Below, piece by piece: positions 1-7,800 of a stretch of DNA of 9,438 bases; the stretch's first letter is position 1, and each line of letters begins with the position of its first letter. A program made the translations under genes and the position numbers. Source of the stretch: Candidatus Aminicenantota bacterium (GTDB lineage Bacteria > Acidobacteriota > Aminicenantia > Aminicenantales > UBA4085); NCBI GenBank assembly GCA_003154255.1, contig PMCY01000211.1, positions 1,694 through 11,131 of the forward strand, written 5' to 3'. A model generated the notes under the pieces. That model saw nothing but the letters and a program-made list of their open reading frames with translations. It was not told where the DNA came from and ran no database searches.

Positions 1-143
1 AAGGTGAACTTGACGGCGGCCAGCTTGGACGCCGATTTGAGCCGGTTGATGAGGGCGATCTTCGGGTCGGCCGGGGCGCACCCGAATTGGAACAGGATCA
101 GGGTCAGCGCGGCCAGGATAGCCCAGGCGGTACGTCTCTTCAT
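1..143 (-). CDS. 5' end of an unidentified exported/lipoprotein-like protein (partial)
   Basis: The reading frame starts at the ATG complementary to 141-143 and stays open to the left edge, giving 47 complete codons. The product begins MKRRTAWAILAALTLILFQF, a basic N-terminus followed by a hydrophobic stretch, then Gly-Cys at residues 21-22 and Ala-Pro-Ala-Asp. This is a signal peptide, possibly of lipoprotein type with Cys22 as the lipidated residue, but the residues before the Cys (Gln-Phe-Gly) are not a textbook lipobox. An AGAGAAG-like ribosome binding site lies about 5 nt upstream of the ATG. The following residues are basic and Lys/Ala-rich and match no family I recognise. The gene is divergent from the glycoside hydrolase at 276, with 132 nt between the starts. 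The signal peptide is well supported; function is unknown because most of the gene is outside the window. Confidence 0.7.
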   Translation of the reverse strand, partial: MKRRTAWAILAALTLILFQFGCAPADPKIALINRLKSASKLAAVKFT

Positions 144-174
144 AAAATCTTCTCTATCTGTGGGGACTGGGCTT

Positions 175-203
175 TATATACCGCTTTTCGCCCTAGCCCG
201 CAA
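175..203 (-). promoter_or_regulatory. Candidate sigma70-type promoter for the leftward gene
   Basis: Read on the minus strand there is TTGCGG (198-203), a 17-nt spacer, then TATATA (175-180), which overlaps TATAAA (173-178). The -35 box matches TTGACA in only 3 of 6 positions, but the spacing is optimal and the -10 region is the most AT-rich spot in an otherwise GC-rich gap. The predicted transcript would start near 168, about 25 nt before the ATG at 143, leaving room for its ribosome binding site. A short palindrome (CCCGC-AA-GCGGG, around 197-208) overlaps the -35 box and could be an operator. I saw no equally good promoter for the rightward gene; a GATAAAAT at 232-239 is its only AT-rich -10 candidate. 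Confidence 0.35.
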
Positions 204-275
204 GCGGGGCTCGGAAAGGACCGTGGTTTTCGATAAAATGAGATGCGAACGCGGGAAAAACGGAGGAGTCCGACC

Positions 276-2297
276 ATGAGGAAGCCCTTGAGAACCTTCG
301 GCATTTGGCTGGTCATGGGGATTCTGGCCGGCGCTTCAGCGATTTTAGCGGCGTCTCCGAACATTGAGAAACCCGGCCGGCCGCTGGAAGTCACCGTCTG
401 TTCGATCAGCCACGACGATAAAGACGCCGAGGCCAAGCTCGATCTTCTCAAAAGCCTGGGAGTGACCAGCATCCAGACCTATATTTTCTGGAACAAGGTC
501 GAGAAAACACCCGGCGTCATGGATTGGTCGGAGTACGACGCCGACGTGGCCCTCTTCCAAAAACACGGGATCCGCTGGGTGCCGTTCGTCATCGCCGGGC
601 CGTGGTACGTGACTCCGGAGTTCATCCGCGCCGATCCTCAAATCGTCAAGTTGCGCTGTCTTGAACACGGCCGCGATTCGGCCATTCCTTCGATATGGTG
701 CGCCCGCCTGCGCGAATACGTCCGCGCCTATCTCCAAAAATTCGCTGAACATTATAGGCCGATGGACGTTCTCGAATCCGTGAACCTGGGCATCTCCGGC
801 GATTACGGCGAGGCGATCTATTCCGTTGTGGGGAATTGGCCGGGCGAATACCATTCCCATGGCGGTTATTGGTGCGGTGACCCTCTGGCCGCGGCCGATT
901 TCCGGAAGGCGATGGCCGCTCTTTATCCGGGCGGCGTCGCCGCGCTCAATAAGGCCTGGGGAAGCCAATTCTCGAAGTTTGACGATCTGTCCCCGTTCCT
1001 CCCCGAACGGGCCCCGTCCGAGCGCGCCTGGCAGGAGGAGCTTCGCTGGTATCGAGCGGCGATGACCGCCCATGCCGATTTCTGGATGAAGACGGCCCGG
1101 GAGTTCTTTCCCGACACGGAGATCTATCTATGTACCGGCGGGGACATGGCCCCGGAGCATGGTTCGGATTTCGTGGCCCAGGCCAAGGTGGCGGCGAAAT
1201 ACGGCGGCGGGATCCGTATCACCAACGAATCCAGCTCGTTCCCGATGAACGTCCGCCTGACCCGCATGGTCGACGCGGCCGGCCGTTTTTACGGCGCCTA
1301 TTTCGGACACGAGCCGGCGTCGGCTGTCACCCCGGCCGGAATGCTCGGCCGGCTGTTCAACGCCGTCACGGCCGGAGCCCGCCAGATTTTTCTCTACAAT
1401 ACTCCCGAGCTGATCGGGGAGGCCGACGGCAAGCCCGTCCCCGGGGAGGGCGGGAGGCACCACAAGGAATACGGCGGGTTCCTAAAAACCGTGGTTCCGG
1501 TTGTCGATGTCGGATTTTATCACCCCAATCCTCCGGCCAGGGAATCTTGGGCGGCCCGGCAGGAATTCAGCGACATGGTCTCCCGGATCCGGCGGTTTAT
1601 CGATTATGATTTCGTGGACGATCAAATGATCCGGGACGGCGCGTTGGCGGGCAAATCCGTGCTGATCCTGGCCGGCGCGTCGATCGTCGACGCCGCCGCG
1701 ATGGCCCGCATCGAGCGCTGGGTGAACGACGGCGGCGTTCTGTTCGTCCTGGGCTGCCGCCCCACGGATTGGGACGGCAGCCGGGCCGCTTTCGACGCTC
1801 TCGCCGGATTCACCGCGGCGACCGACGAGATCCAGGGCATCACCGAGATGGTCGCGGAGAAGCCCAAGGTCCTGCCCTCGATTGCCGCCTTGTCCGGCGT
1901 TTTCCTGACCCGGGCCTATACCGGGCTGGCCGACGACATCCGGCCGCAGCTCTCCATGCGCTACGCGCCGCAAGGCAAGGGTGCTTGGCGGAGAAAAATG
2001 GGGAAGGGCGAGCTGTGGGCGTATTACGGCCCGATGGACATGAAGCAATTGGAGCAGGACTGGGTCGTGGCCCAAAACGTCCCCTTGCGTTTTCTCCAGG
2101 ATGGGATCCGTTCCAGCGTCGCCGCCGGCATCCTGAAGAAGGAACCGGCGACGCTGAATCGGACGGCGGGCGACATATTCCTGGCCGAGACGACGGAAGG
2201 ATTGTGGGCCCTCAACATGGGAACGGCTGGCCGCTCCTTGCCCGGGCCGGCGGGCGCCGTCGAAATCCCTTCGCGTTCAATCCGCCGCATCCGCTGA
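276..2297 (+). CDS. Secreted GH42/GH14-like glycoside hydrolase (putative beta-galactosidase type)
   Basis: The product is 673 aa. I start at 276 rather than the in-frame ATG at 243 because GGAGGAG (262-268) sits 7 nt before 276 and the protein then begins directly with a signal peptide (residues 1-26, MRKPLRTFGI then a hydrophobic core ending ILAAS). Residues about 35-380 look like a TIM-barrel hydrolase: a strand with SLGVTSIQTYIFWNKVE (60-76) and DWSEYD (83-88), then GISGDYGEAIY (172-182), in which Glu179 is the likely acid/base. This stretch resembles the GEL(R)YPS motif of GH14. GHEPAS (344-349) offers Glu346 as a possible nucleophile, followed by NAVTAGARQIFLYN (362-375). Residues about 440-515 (GKSVLILAGASI, then RWVNDGGVLFVLG) resemble the GATase-like trimerisation domain of GH42. 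The product is probably periplasmic or extracellular. The substrate cannot be read from the sequence, and the GH14 versus GH42 assignment is open. Confidence 0.72.
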   Translation: MRKPLRTFGIWLVMGILAGASAILAASPNIEKPGRPLEVTVCSISHDDKDAEAKLDLLKSLGVTSIQTYIFWNKVEKTPGVMDWSEYDADVALFQKHGIRWVPFVIAGPWYVTPEFIRADPQIVKLRCLEHGRDSAIPSIWCARLREYVRAYLQKFAEHYRPMDVLESVNLGISGDYGEAIYSVVGNWPGEYHSHGGYWCGDPLAAADFRKAMAALYPGGVAALNKAWGSQFSKFDDLSPFLPERAPSERAWQEELRWYRAAMTAHADFWMKTAREFFPDTEIYLCTGGDMAPEHGSDFVAQAKVAAKYGGGIRITNESSSFPMNVRLTRMVDAAGRFYGAYFGHEPASAVTPAGMLGRLFNAVTAGARQIFLYNTPELIGEADGKPVPGEGGRHHKEYGGFLKTVVPVVDVGFYHPNPPARESWAARQEFSDMVSRIRRFIDYDFVDDQMIRDGALAGKSVLILAGASIVDAAAMARIERWVNDGGVLFVLGCRPTDWDGSRAAFDALAGFTAATDEIQGITEMVAEKPKVLPSIAALSGVFLTRAYTGLADDIRPQLSMRYAPQGKGAWRRKMGKGELWAYYGPMDMKQLEQDWVVAQNVPLRFLQDGIRSSVAAGILKKEPATLNRTAGDIFLAETTEGLWALNMGTAGRSLPGPAGAVEIPSRSIRRIR

Positions 2298-2344
2298 TCG
2301 GACGCGGGGCGCGACTACGTAAAGTAAATTTTTTGAGGCACAAA

Positions 2345-2394
2345 CACTCGTCCGCGATCTAAAACGCGGCCGCGTGCGGCGGAACTTGATTCCC
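2345..2394 (+). repeat. 50-bp direct repeat, copy 1
   Basis: This stretch aligns without gaps to 3429-3478 with 42 of 50 positions identical; the first 16 bases (CACTCGTCCGCGATCT) are exact. Six of the eight differences fall in the centre (repeat positions 17-32), between the conserved complementary pentamers TCCGC (2351-2355) and GCGGA (2379-2383). The centre of this copy also holds a 12-bp palindrome, ACGCGGCCGCGT. It lies 47 nt after the glycoside hydrolase stop and 12 nt before the inverted-repeat element. I do not recognise a family. It could be an intergenic repeat, an element end, or a degenerate recombination site. Confidence 0.7.
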
Positions 2395-2406
2395 AGAAAG
2401 ATCGGA

Positions 2407-2491
2407 TCGGGGTCGCGTCTACAGTTCGCTAAAAATGAAACTCCACCCCTTGAATCGTCTAGATATTGGCGAACTGTAGACGCGACCCCGA
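2407..2491. repeat. Perfect 23-bp inverted repeat (MITE/REPIN-like element or hairpin)
   Basis: Positions 2407-2429 and 2469-2491 are perfect reverse complements (23 bp) around a 39-nt, AT-richer centre (2430-2468). The left arm contains GGGGTCGCGTCTACAGTTCG. The whole unit is 85 bp, a typical size for a small non-autonomous repeat of REPIN or MITE type, and GGGGTC...GTCTACA-like ends are, from memory and unverified, reminiscent of repeats found beside IS200-like (RAYT) transposase genes. No transposase is in the window and I see no convincing target-site duplication. The element starts 5 nt beyond the methyltransferase stop codon and sits between two convergent genes, so the stem may also stop transcription from either side. 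On the plus strand a T-rich stretch (2497-2504) follows the stem, but that stretch is also the Lys-Lys-stop end of the methyltransferase. Confidence 0.75.
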
Positions 2492-2496
2492 AGAGA

Positions 2497-3375
2497 TTAT
2501 TTTTTATACAAGAAAACGCTGTGCTCGATTTTCTCTAAATCAATGACCGTGGCATTCCCGATTTCCTTGGCGTCCCAGCCCGGGACGACGTAATTATGGG
2601 AGACGACGAGCGTCCCCGGCTTGAGGTCCTTCTCGAACTTGGGCCGGAGGAGCTCATTGGATTCAGGCAGGAGATAGAGGGCCACGACCGTAGCCTTGGA
2701 GATGTCGATCTTGGTGGCGTCGGCCAGGATGAATTTGACCAGATTTTCGACCCTGTCCCTCTTGGCGTTGGCTTTGCATTCGTCGATGCGGACGGGATCG
2801 ATGTCGATGCCCACGCCATGGGCGCCGAAAGCCTTGGCCGCATAGAGGACGATTCGGCCGTCGCCGCAGCCGATGTCATAGACGATGGAGTTTTTGTTCA
2901 CCTGGGCCATGTCCATCATCTTGACGATCACTTCGGGCGGCGTCGGGACCCACGGGGCCAGGTCCTCGGCGTCCGCCCGCCCGTGCGCGCCCTGGTAAAT
3001 ATCGATCGCGCCGGCCCGGTCGTAGCGGAACGAATAGGGGCGGCCCGGATAGAGGCTGTAGCTGACATCGCGGCCGTCTTTCTTATAGGTGACGGACACG
3101 GTCTGCACGGCGGGAAAGCGATCGATGGCCCCGATCGCCAGCGTCCGCGTTCTGGGTTTGACGTTGGCTCCCGGTTCCTGTTCCTGGAGAGCATAACGGA
3201 CCGTCTCCTTGGTCACATTGCGGATGGTGATTTCCTTGGGCCCCGGATCGATTTTGCGGGCGGGCGTCTTCGTGGCGTCGACGGAGAATTGCGGCGCCCC
3301 GCAGAGGAGATAAACCGAGGCGGCGGCCACGGCCGCCGCGGCGAGGATCAGGACGAGCCCGGCTTTTTTCTTCAT
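2497..3375 (-). CDS. Membrane-anchored class I SAM-dependent methyltransferase, FAM173-like
   Basis: The product is 292 aa. The frame is open upstream to 3504, but I start at the ATG at 3375: the protein then begins MKKKAGLVLILAAAAVAAAS, a clear signal-anchor, and the upstream part covers a repeat. Residues about 30-140 form a small domain I do not recognise. From WVPTPPEVIVKMMDMA (142-157) onward it is a Rossmann-type methyltransferase: motif I VYDIGCGDGRI (165-175), acidic end of strand 2 GVGIDID (187-193), LADATKID (218-225), and VVALYLLPESNELLRPKFEKD (230-250) with LKPGTLVVSH (251-260). The PTP-EV...YD-G-GDGRI...YLLP...LRP pattern is like that of FAM173/ATPSCKMT-type lysine methyltransferases. 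The target is unknown. No Shine-Dalgarno sequence precedes the start. The gene stands alone, opposite in direction to its neighbours, and is bracketed by repeats. Confidence 0.8.
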   Translation of the reverse strand: MKKKAGLVLILAAAAVAAASVYLLCGAPQFSVDATKTPARKIDPGPKEITIRNVTKETVRYALQEQEPGANVKPRTRTLAIGAIDRFPAVQTVSVTYKKDGRDVSYSLYPGRPYSFRYDRAGAIDIYQGAHGRADAEDLAPWVPTPPEVIVKMMDMAQVNKNSIVYDIGCGDGRIVLYAAKAFGAHGVGIDIDPVRIDECKANAKRDRVENLVKFILADATKIDISKATVVALYLLPESNELLRPKFEKDLKPGTLVVSHNYVVPGWDAKEIGNATVIDLEKIEHSVFLYKK

Positions 3376-3381
3376 GAGGTC

Positions 3382-3410
3382 ACGGTAACGGAAGCGGTGC
3401 CGCTTGTCAA
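3382..3410 (-). promoter_or_regulatory. Candidate promoter for the methyltransferase, possibly leaderless
   Basis: On the minus strand there is an exact TTGACA (3405-3410), a 17-nt spacer, then TACCGT (3382-3387), a poor -10 match (3 of 6). Transcription from it would begin about 7 nt after the -10 box, essentially at the A of the ATG at 3375. The absence of any purine-rich ribosome binding site before that ATG agrees with a leaderless mRNA. The weak -10 box is the main doubt. Confidence 0.35.
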
Positions 3411-3428
3411 CGCGGCGGGTTGATTCGG

Positions 3429-3478
3429 CACTCGTCCGCGATCTTAGGCCCGGCCGAGTACGGCGGAACATGATCCCC
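3429..3478 (+). repeat. 50-bp direct repeat, copy 2
   Basis: This is the second copy of the repeat at 2345-2394 (42 of 50 identical, no gaps), in the same orientation, 1084 bp away. The conserved TCCGC (3435-3439) and GCGGA (3463-3467) are kept, but the central palindrome of copy 1 is not. It lies upstream of the methyltransferase promoter and about 105 nt before the oxidoreductase start. A short GC-rich stem-loop (CCCCGG 3476-3481, CCGGGG 3489-3494) overlaps its right end. The two copies bracket the methyltransferase gene and the inverted-repeat element. Confidence 0.7.
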
Positions 3479-3515
3479 CGGAAAATTCCCGGGGCCCCTG
3501 CCACCGCCCCATAGG

Positions 3516-3546
3516 TTGATTCGCCGGCGAACGAAACGGTAAGATA
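3516..3546 (+). promoter_or_regulatory. Candidate promoter with a 12-bp palindromic operator for the rightward operon
   Basis: TTGATT (3516-3521) and TAAGAT (3541-3546) are each 4-of-6 matches to the sigma70 boxes, with a long 19-nt spacer. A perfect palindrome, TTCGCCGGCGAA (3520-3531), lies in the spacer and touches the -35 box, where a dimeric repressor could bind. The 10-mer GGTTGATTCG at 3514-3523 also occurs at 3418-3427. All of this sits 38-68 nt before the oxidoreductase start, the only sizeable gap before the four-gene operon. Confidence 0.3.
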
Positions 3547-3547
3547 A

Positions 3548-3564
3548 GGGCGTTTTCAACGCCC
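3548..3564 (+). other. Hairpin in the 5' leader of the operon
   Basis: GGGCGTT (3548-3554) and AACGCCC (3558-3564) form a perfect 7-bp stem with a 3-nt TTC loop. It ends 9 nt before the GGAG ribosome binding site (3574-3577) of the oxidoreductase. No U-run follows, so it is not a standard terminator. It may stabilise the mRNA 5' end or influence translation. Confidence 0.45.
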
Positions 3565-3583
3565 CATTATCCTGGAGTCCGCC

Positions 3584-4855
3584 ATGGTTCGTTCAACCCG
3601 ATTTCCCCGCCGCGATTTCCTGAAGAAGTCGCTCTCCGCCGCGGCGGCTTTGACCATAGTTCCCCGTTCCGTCCTTGGCGGCGCGGGGTATATCCCGCCC
3701 AGCGACCGGCTGACCAAGGCCGTCATCGGCGTCGGCGGCATGGGCCTGGGCCACCTCAAGTATGAAGGCGCCCGCCTCCTGGCCGTCTGCGACGTCGACG
3801 AGAACCACCTCCAGACCGCCCTCGAGGCGGGCGGGTCCGGCGTCGCCGGCTACCGGGATTTCCGCGAGGTCCTGGCCCGGCCCGATATCGACATTGTTCA
3901 TATCGCCACCCCGCCCCATTGGCACGGACTGATGTCCGTGCTGGCCGCCGAGGCCGGCAAGGACGTCTGGTGCGAAAAGCCCATGACCCGGACGATCGGG
4001 GAGGGGCAGAAAGTGATCGAGGCCGTCCGCCGCAACGGCCGCATCTTCCGCGTCAACACTTGGTTCCGCTTTTCTGACGTCTTTTACGGCTTTGCCACCA
4101 CGGTCAAGCCGATCAAGAAGGCCGTCCAGAACCGCCTGCTTGGCTGGCCGCTCAAGGTCACGGTCAGCGGTGTCACCGGCTTCGACTGGAAGTTCTATTG
4201 GAGCGGCAAAACATACCTGCCTCCCCAGCCCGTGCCCAGGGAGCTCGATTACGACTTCTGGCTCGGTCCCGCGCCGGCCAAGCCTTACCATCCCCACCGC
4301 GTCCATGGGACTTTCCGGGGCTACTGGGACTACGACGGAGGAGGGCTGGGGGACATGGGCATGCATTACCTCGATCCCGTCCAATATCTCCTGGAAAAAG
4401 ACGGCACCAGCCCCATTTCGATCGAGGCCGAGGCGCCCCAGCAGCATCCCGACGCCTGCGGGACCTGGCGGCGGGTCCGCCTCATCTACTCCGACGGCTG
4501 CGAGATCATCCTCGACGGCGAGAACCGCGACACCCAGGCCCCTTTCATCGAGGGGCCGGAAGGCAAGCTCTACCGCGGGTTCCGCTCGGACGTGGCGGGC
4601 TTTCGCGAAAAGGTGGCCTCGCTTCCCGACCCCGAACCGCAGGCGACGGACTTCGCCCGTTCCGTCCGCGCCCGCCGCAAGTTCGCCCTCAATGAGGAAA
4701 ACGCGCATCGCTCCTGCACTCTGGTCAATCTGGCCAAAATCGGAGTGCGGTTGAATCGCCCGCTCAAATTCGATCCCGACCGCCAGGTCTTCATTGACGA
4801 CGAAGAGGCCGACCGCCTCATCAATGAGCCGATGCGGGCCCCCTGGACGCTGTGA
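3584..4855 (+). CDS. Tat-exported Gfo/Idh/MocA family oxidoreductase
   Basis: The product is 423 aa, typical for the exported members of this family. GGAG (3574-3577) lies 6 nt before the ATG. The N-terminus has a twin-arginine signal, RFPRRDFLKKS (6-16), with a hydrophobic stretch to about residue 33. The NAD(P)-binding fold follows: AVIGVGGMGLGH (46-57), LLAVCDVD (65-72), IDIVHIATPPHWHG (102-115) and the family's WCEKPM motif (129-134). The C-terminal substrate domain has YWDYDGGGLGDMGMHYLDP (247-265), in which Asp257 and His261 are in the usual catalytic region. Members oxidise or reduce sugars and cyclitols with a nicotinamide cofactor. Tat export implies folding with bound cofactor before export, as for glucose-fructose oxidoreductase. 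The next gene starts 7 nt after the stop and carries DUF1080 domains, which supports a glycoside 3-oxidation role (inferred). The exact substrate is unknown. Confidence 0.9.
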   Translation: MVRSTRFPRRDFLKKSLSAAAALTIVPRSVLGGAGYIPPSDRLTKAVIGVGGMGLGHLKYEGARLLAVCDVDENHLQTALEAGGSGVAGYRDFREVLARPDIDIVHIATPPHWHGLMSVLAAEAGKDVWCEKPMTRTIGEGQKVIEAVRRNGRIFRVNTWFRFSDVFYGFATTVKPIKKAVQNRLLGWPLKVTVSGVTGFDWKFYWSGKTYLPPQPVPRELDYDFWLGPAPAKPYHPHRVHGTFRGYWDYDGGGLGDMGMHYLDPVQYLLEKDGTSPISIEAEAPQQHPDACGTWRRVRLIYSDGCEIILDGENRDTQAPFIEGPEGKLYRGFRSDVAGFREKVASLPDPEPQATDFARSVRARRKFALNEENAHRSCTLVNLAKIGVRLNRPLKFDPDRQVFIDDEEADRLINEPMRAPWTL

Positions 4856-4862
4856 GGACGCC

Positions 4863-7800
4863 ATGACCGGAACGACGATGAAATCCAAGATTCGCCTTTC
4901 CCGCGCGGTTCTGGCCCTTTTGCTCGCCGCGGCGGCCGCGGCCGCGCCCGCGAATATCCGGGCTCAGGTCCCCGGTGCGCCTGCCGACCTTTCGGATCGC
5001 GTCGGCGCCGTCCTTCTCCGGTTCCCATCCGCCTCCGGCCCCGACCGCGATGCCGCGGCGGCCGCTTTCCTGGCTCTGGGCGAGCCCGGCGTTCTGGAAG
5101 CCTGCCGCCGACTGGCTCCGGCCGGAACGGAGGATGATTCGCTCGTCCGCTACGCCCTCCACGGAGCGACGGTTTATGCCGCCCGCGCCGGCGCGGAATC
5201 GGAGCGGGCCGTATTCGCCGCCGCCCTCCTAAAGGCCCTGGCGGTCCATCCCAACGCCGAGGCCAAGGCTTTCCTCATCAGCCAGATCCAATGGGTCGCC
5301 CATGACGATTCCGTTTCCGCATTGGCCGCGTATCTCGCCGATCCGGACCTGGCCGATCCCGCTTCCCGCGCCCTGGTGACGATCCGCGGCGCCAAGGCCG
5401 AGAAAGCCCTGTTGACGGCCCTGACCAGGAGTCCGGGCGCCGCGCCGCTTCCCGTCATCCAGGCCTTGGGCTCCCTGCGCAGCCGCCCCGCCGTGCCGGC
5501 GCTTCTGGCGCTCCTGCGGAGCTCCGATCCCGCCTTGCGCGAAGCGGTCCTGAACGCCCTCGCCGAAATCGGCGACCTTTCCGCTCGACCCGCGCTTGAA
5601 ATGATTCCTCTTTCCCTGTCCGGCGTGGAGCGGATCAAAGCCGCCGAACGCTTTCTCCGTTTCGGTGAACGGCTGATCGCCAACGGCGAGAGGGAGGGCG
5701 GCCGGGGCATCTTCCGCTCCATTCTGGCCAATTATGCGGCGCCGTCGGAAAATCAAATCCGTTCCGCGGCCCTGGATCTGCTCGGCCGGGAACTGGGCCA
5801 GGCCGTCCTTGTCGATCTCCTCAAAGCCGCCGAGTCTCCCGACCGCATGTTTCGCCAGAAAGCTTTGGCCATGGCCGAGCCCCTCCGGGCCGCCGGCGCC
5901 TCGCCCTGGATTGCCAGGGCGGCTTCGCTGCCGCCCGCTAACCTGGCCGACGTGATCGCCATGCTCGGCCGGCGCGGGGACAAGGACGCCGAGTCTTTCA
6001 TTCTGGACGGGCTGAAGAGCGGCGAAGCGGCGGTTCGCTGCGCGGCCATCACGGCCTACGCCCGAATGAACGGTGCGGCCGCCGCCGACGAGCTGATGCC
6101 GTACTTCAGCTCCGAAGATCCGGACCAGGTTCAGGCGGTCTTCGACGCGGCTGAAGGCTGGCCGACCGATCTCGTCGTGGCCAAGCTCATGCCGGTCTTT
6201 CCATCTCTTCCCCTCGCCGCCAAGAGAGCGGCCGTTGAGATCTTCGGCGGACGAGAGGCGGGTGCCGCCGTCCCGCTTCTCCTTGATTCGGCCGACGCCA
6301 AGGACGAAGGCTTGCGCGCCGCTGCCTTGACCGCCCTCGAATCGGCAGCCCGGCCCGAAGACCTGCCCGCCGTGCTCGAACGTCTGGCCAAGGCCTCGGC
6401 CAAGAAGGATATCGTCGCCCTGCAAAACGCGGCGACTGCGGCTTCCAACCGGATTGCCGAACCCGAGAAGCGGGCGGACGCACTCCTGGCCGCCCTTAAA
6501 AAAGCCAGAAAAACGAAACGCGCCGATTTCCTGCGGCCCCTGGCCCGCATCGGCGGGGCCAAAGCCCTCCAGGCCGTCGTCGCCGACCTCCGGCACAAAG
6601 ACCCAGCTGTCCAGTCCGCCGCGGCGTATGCCCTGTCCAACTGGCCGGATGCCACGGCGCTCGACGGGCTTTTCATGATGGGACGCAGGGCGGCCGATTA
6701 TAAAACACGTTACCTGGCCCTGCAGGGTATCGTCCGCCTGCTGGGCGAGCCTTCGGACTCCGCCGGCCGTATCGCCCGCTGGCGCGAAGCCTTCGACTTG
6801 GCCGTCCAGCCGGACGAGAAGACCCTGGTGATTGCCGGACTGGGCAATATCCGGGACGCCGAAGCGGCCCGGATCGCATCCGGTTTTCTGGCCCGGCCGG
6901 AATACCAGGACAAGGCTGCTTCGGCCATCGTCCGGATGGTGATGCCCGCGCCCCGCCTGGAAGGGTTGGCCGGTTTCGAGGCCGTCCTGGCCCTGCGCGG
7001 AGCCCTTCCTTATTTAGAAAGCGGCTACGACCGCGAACAGGGCGAAAATTACGCCCGGGGGCTTCTGCTCCAAGAGGGTTTCGAACAGAATTTCAACGGC
7101 AAGGACCTGGACGGGTGGAAGGGCCTGGTGGCCGATCCGCCGGCTCGGGCTAAAATGACGGCCGAAGAGCTTCTCCAGGCCCAGGCCGAGGCCGACGACC
7201 TGATGCGCAAACACTGGCGCGTCGTCGACGGGGACCTCCTATTCGACGGCGCCGGCCACAGCTTGTGCACGAAGAAGGATTTCGGCGATTTCGAGATGTT
7301 CGTCGACTGGAAGATCGAACCCAAGGGCGACTCCGGCATCTACCTGCGCGGATCTCCGCAGGTCCAGATTTGGGATCCCGCCCAATGGCCGGAGGGTTCG
7401 GGCGGCCTCTATAATAACCAGAAAAACCCCAAGAACCCCCTGGTCAAAGCCGACCGCCCCATCGGCGAGTGGAACACTTTTTATATCCGGATGGCCGGCG
7501 ACAAGGTGACCGTTCTGCTCAACGGAATCCGGGTCGTCGACAATGTGGTCATGGAAAATTATTGGGAGCGGGACAAGCCCCTCTATCCCGTCGGGCAAAT
7601 CGAGTTGCAAGCCCACAGCACCAACCTGTCTTTCAAGAACATCTTCATTCGTACACTCTCCGACGCGGACAAGGCTTCCGCATCCGGCCCGGCGGCCTCT
7701 TCGGCGGAGGGGTCCGAAGAGGGATTCATCGCCCTCTTTAACGGCCGCGACCTTCTCGGCTGGCGCGGCGACACCAAGGGCTATATCGTCGAGAACGGCG

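Noticed and set aside
2303..2336. Possible rho-independent terminator after the glycoside hydrolase (CGCG-GGG-CGCG then a T-run at 2329-2335)
   Set aside because: The stem is only 4 bp and is separated from the T-run by more than 10 nt, so it does not fit an intrinsic terminator. The 23-bp inverted repeat further on is a better candidate.
2596..3423. Plus-strand open frame (275 codons) opposite the methyltransferase
   Set aside because: The minus-strand frame has methyltransferase motif I and a signal-anchor; the plus frame yields an Asp/Gly/His-rich composition typical of antisense translation.
3476..3494. CCCCGG/CCGGGG stem-loop as a terminator
   Set aside because: There is no U-run on either strand after the stem, and no transcript is expected to end here because the flanking genes diverge.
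3376..3504. N-terminal extension of the methyltransferase to an ATG at 3504
   Set aside because: The extra 43 residues are Arg-rich without a motif, overlap the direct repeat and the best promoter, and would bury the signal-anchor inside the protein.
3593..4888. Long minus-strand open frame (431 codons) opposite the Gfo/Idh/MocA gene
   Set aside because: The plus-strand gene has unmistakable family motifs, a Tat signal and a ribosome binding site. The antisense frame is the usual by-product of high GC at third codon positions, and its translation has no recognisable domain.
5229..6596. Long minus-strand open frame (455 codons) opposite the HEAT region
   Set aside because: It mirrors the codon bias of the plus-strand HEAT repeats, its product is low-complexity Gly/Arg-rich, and it has no signal or motif.
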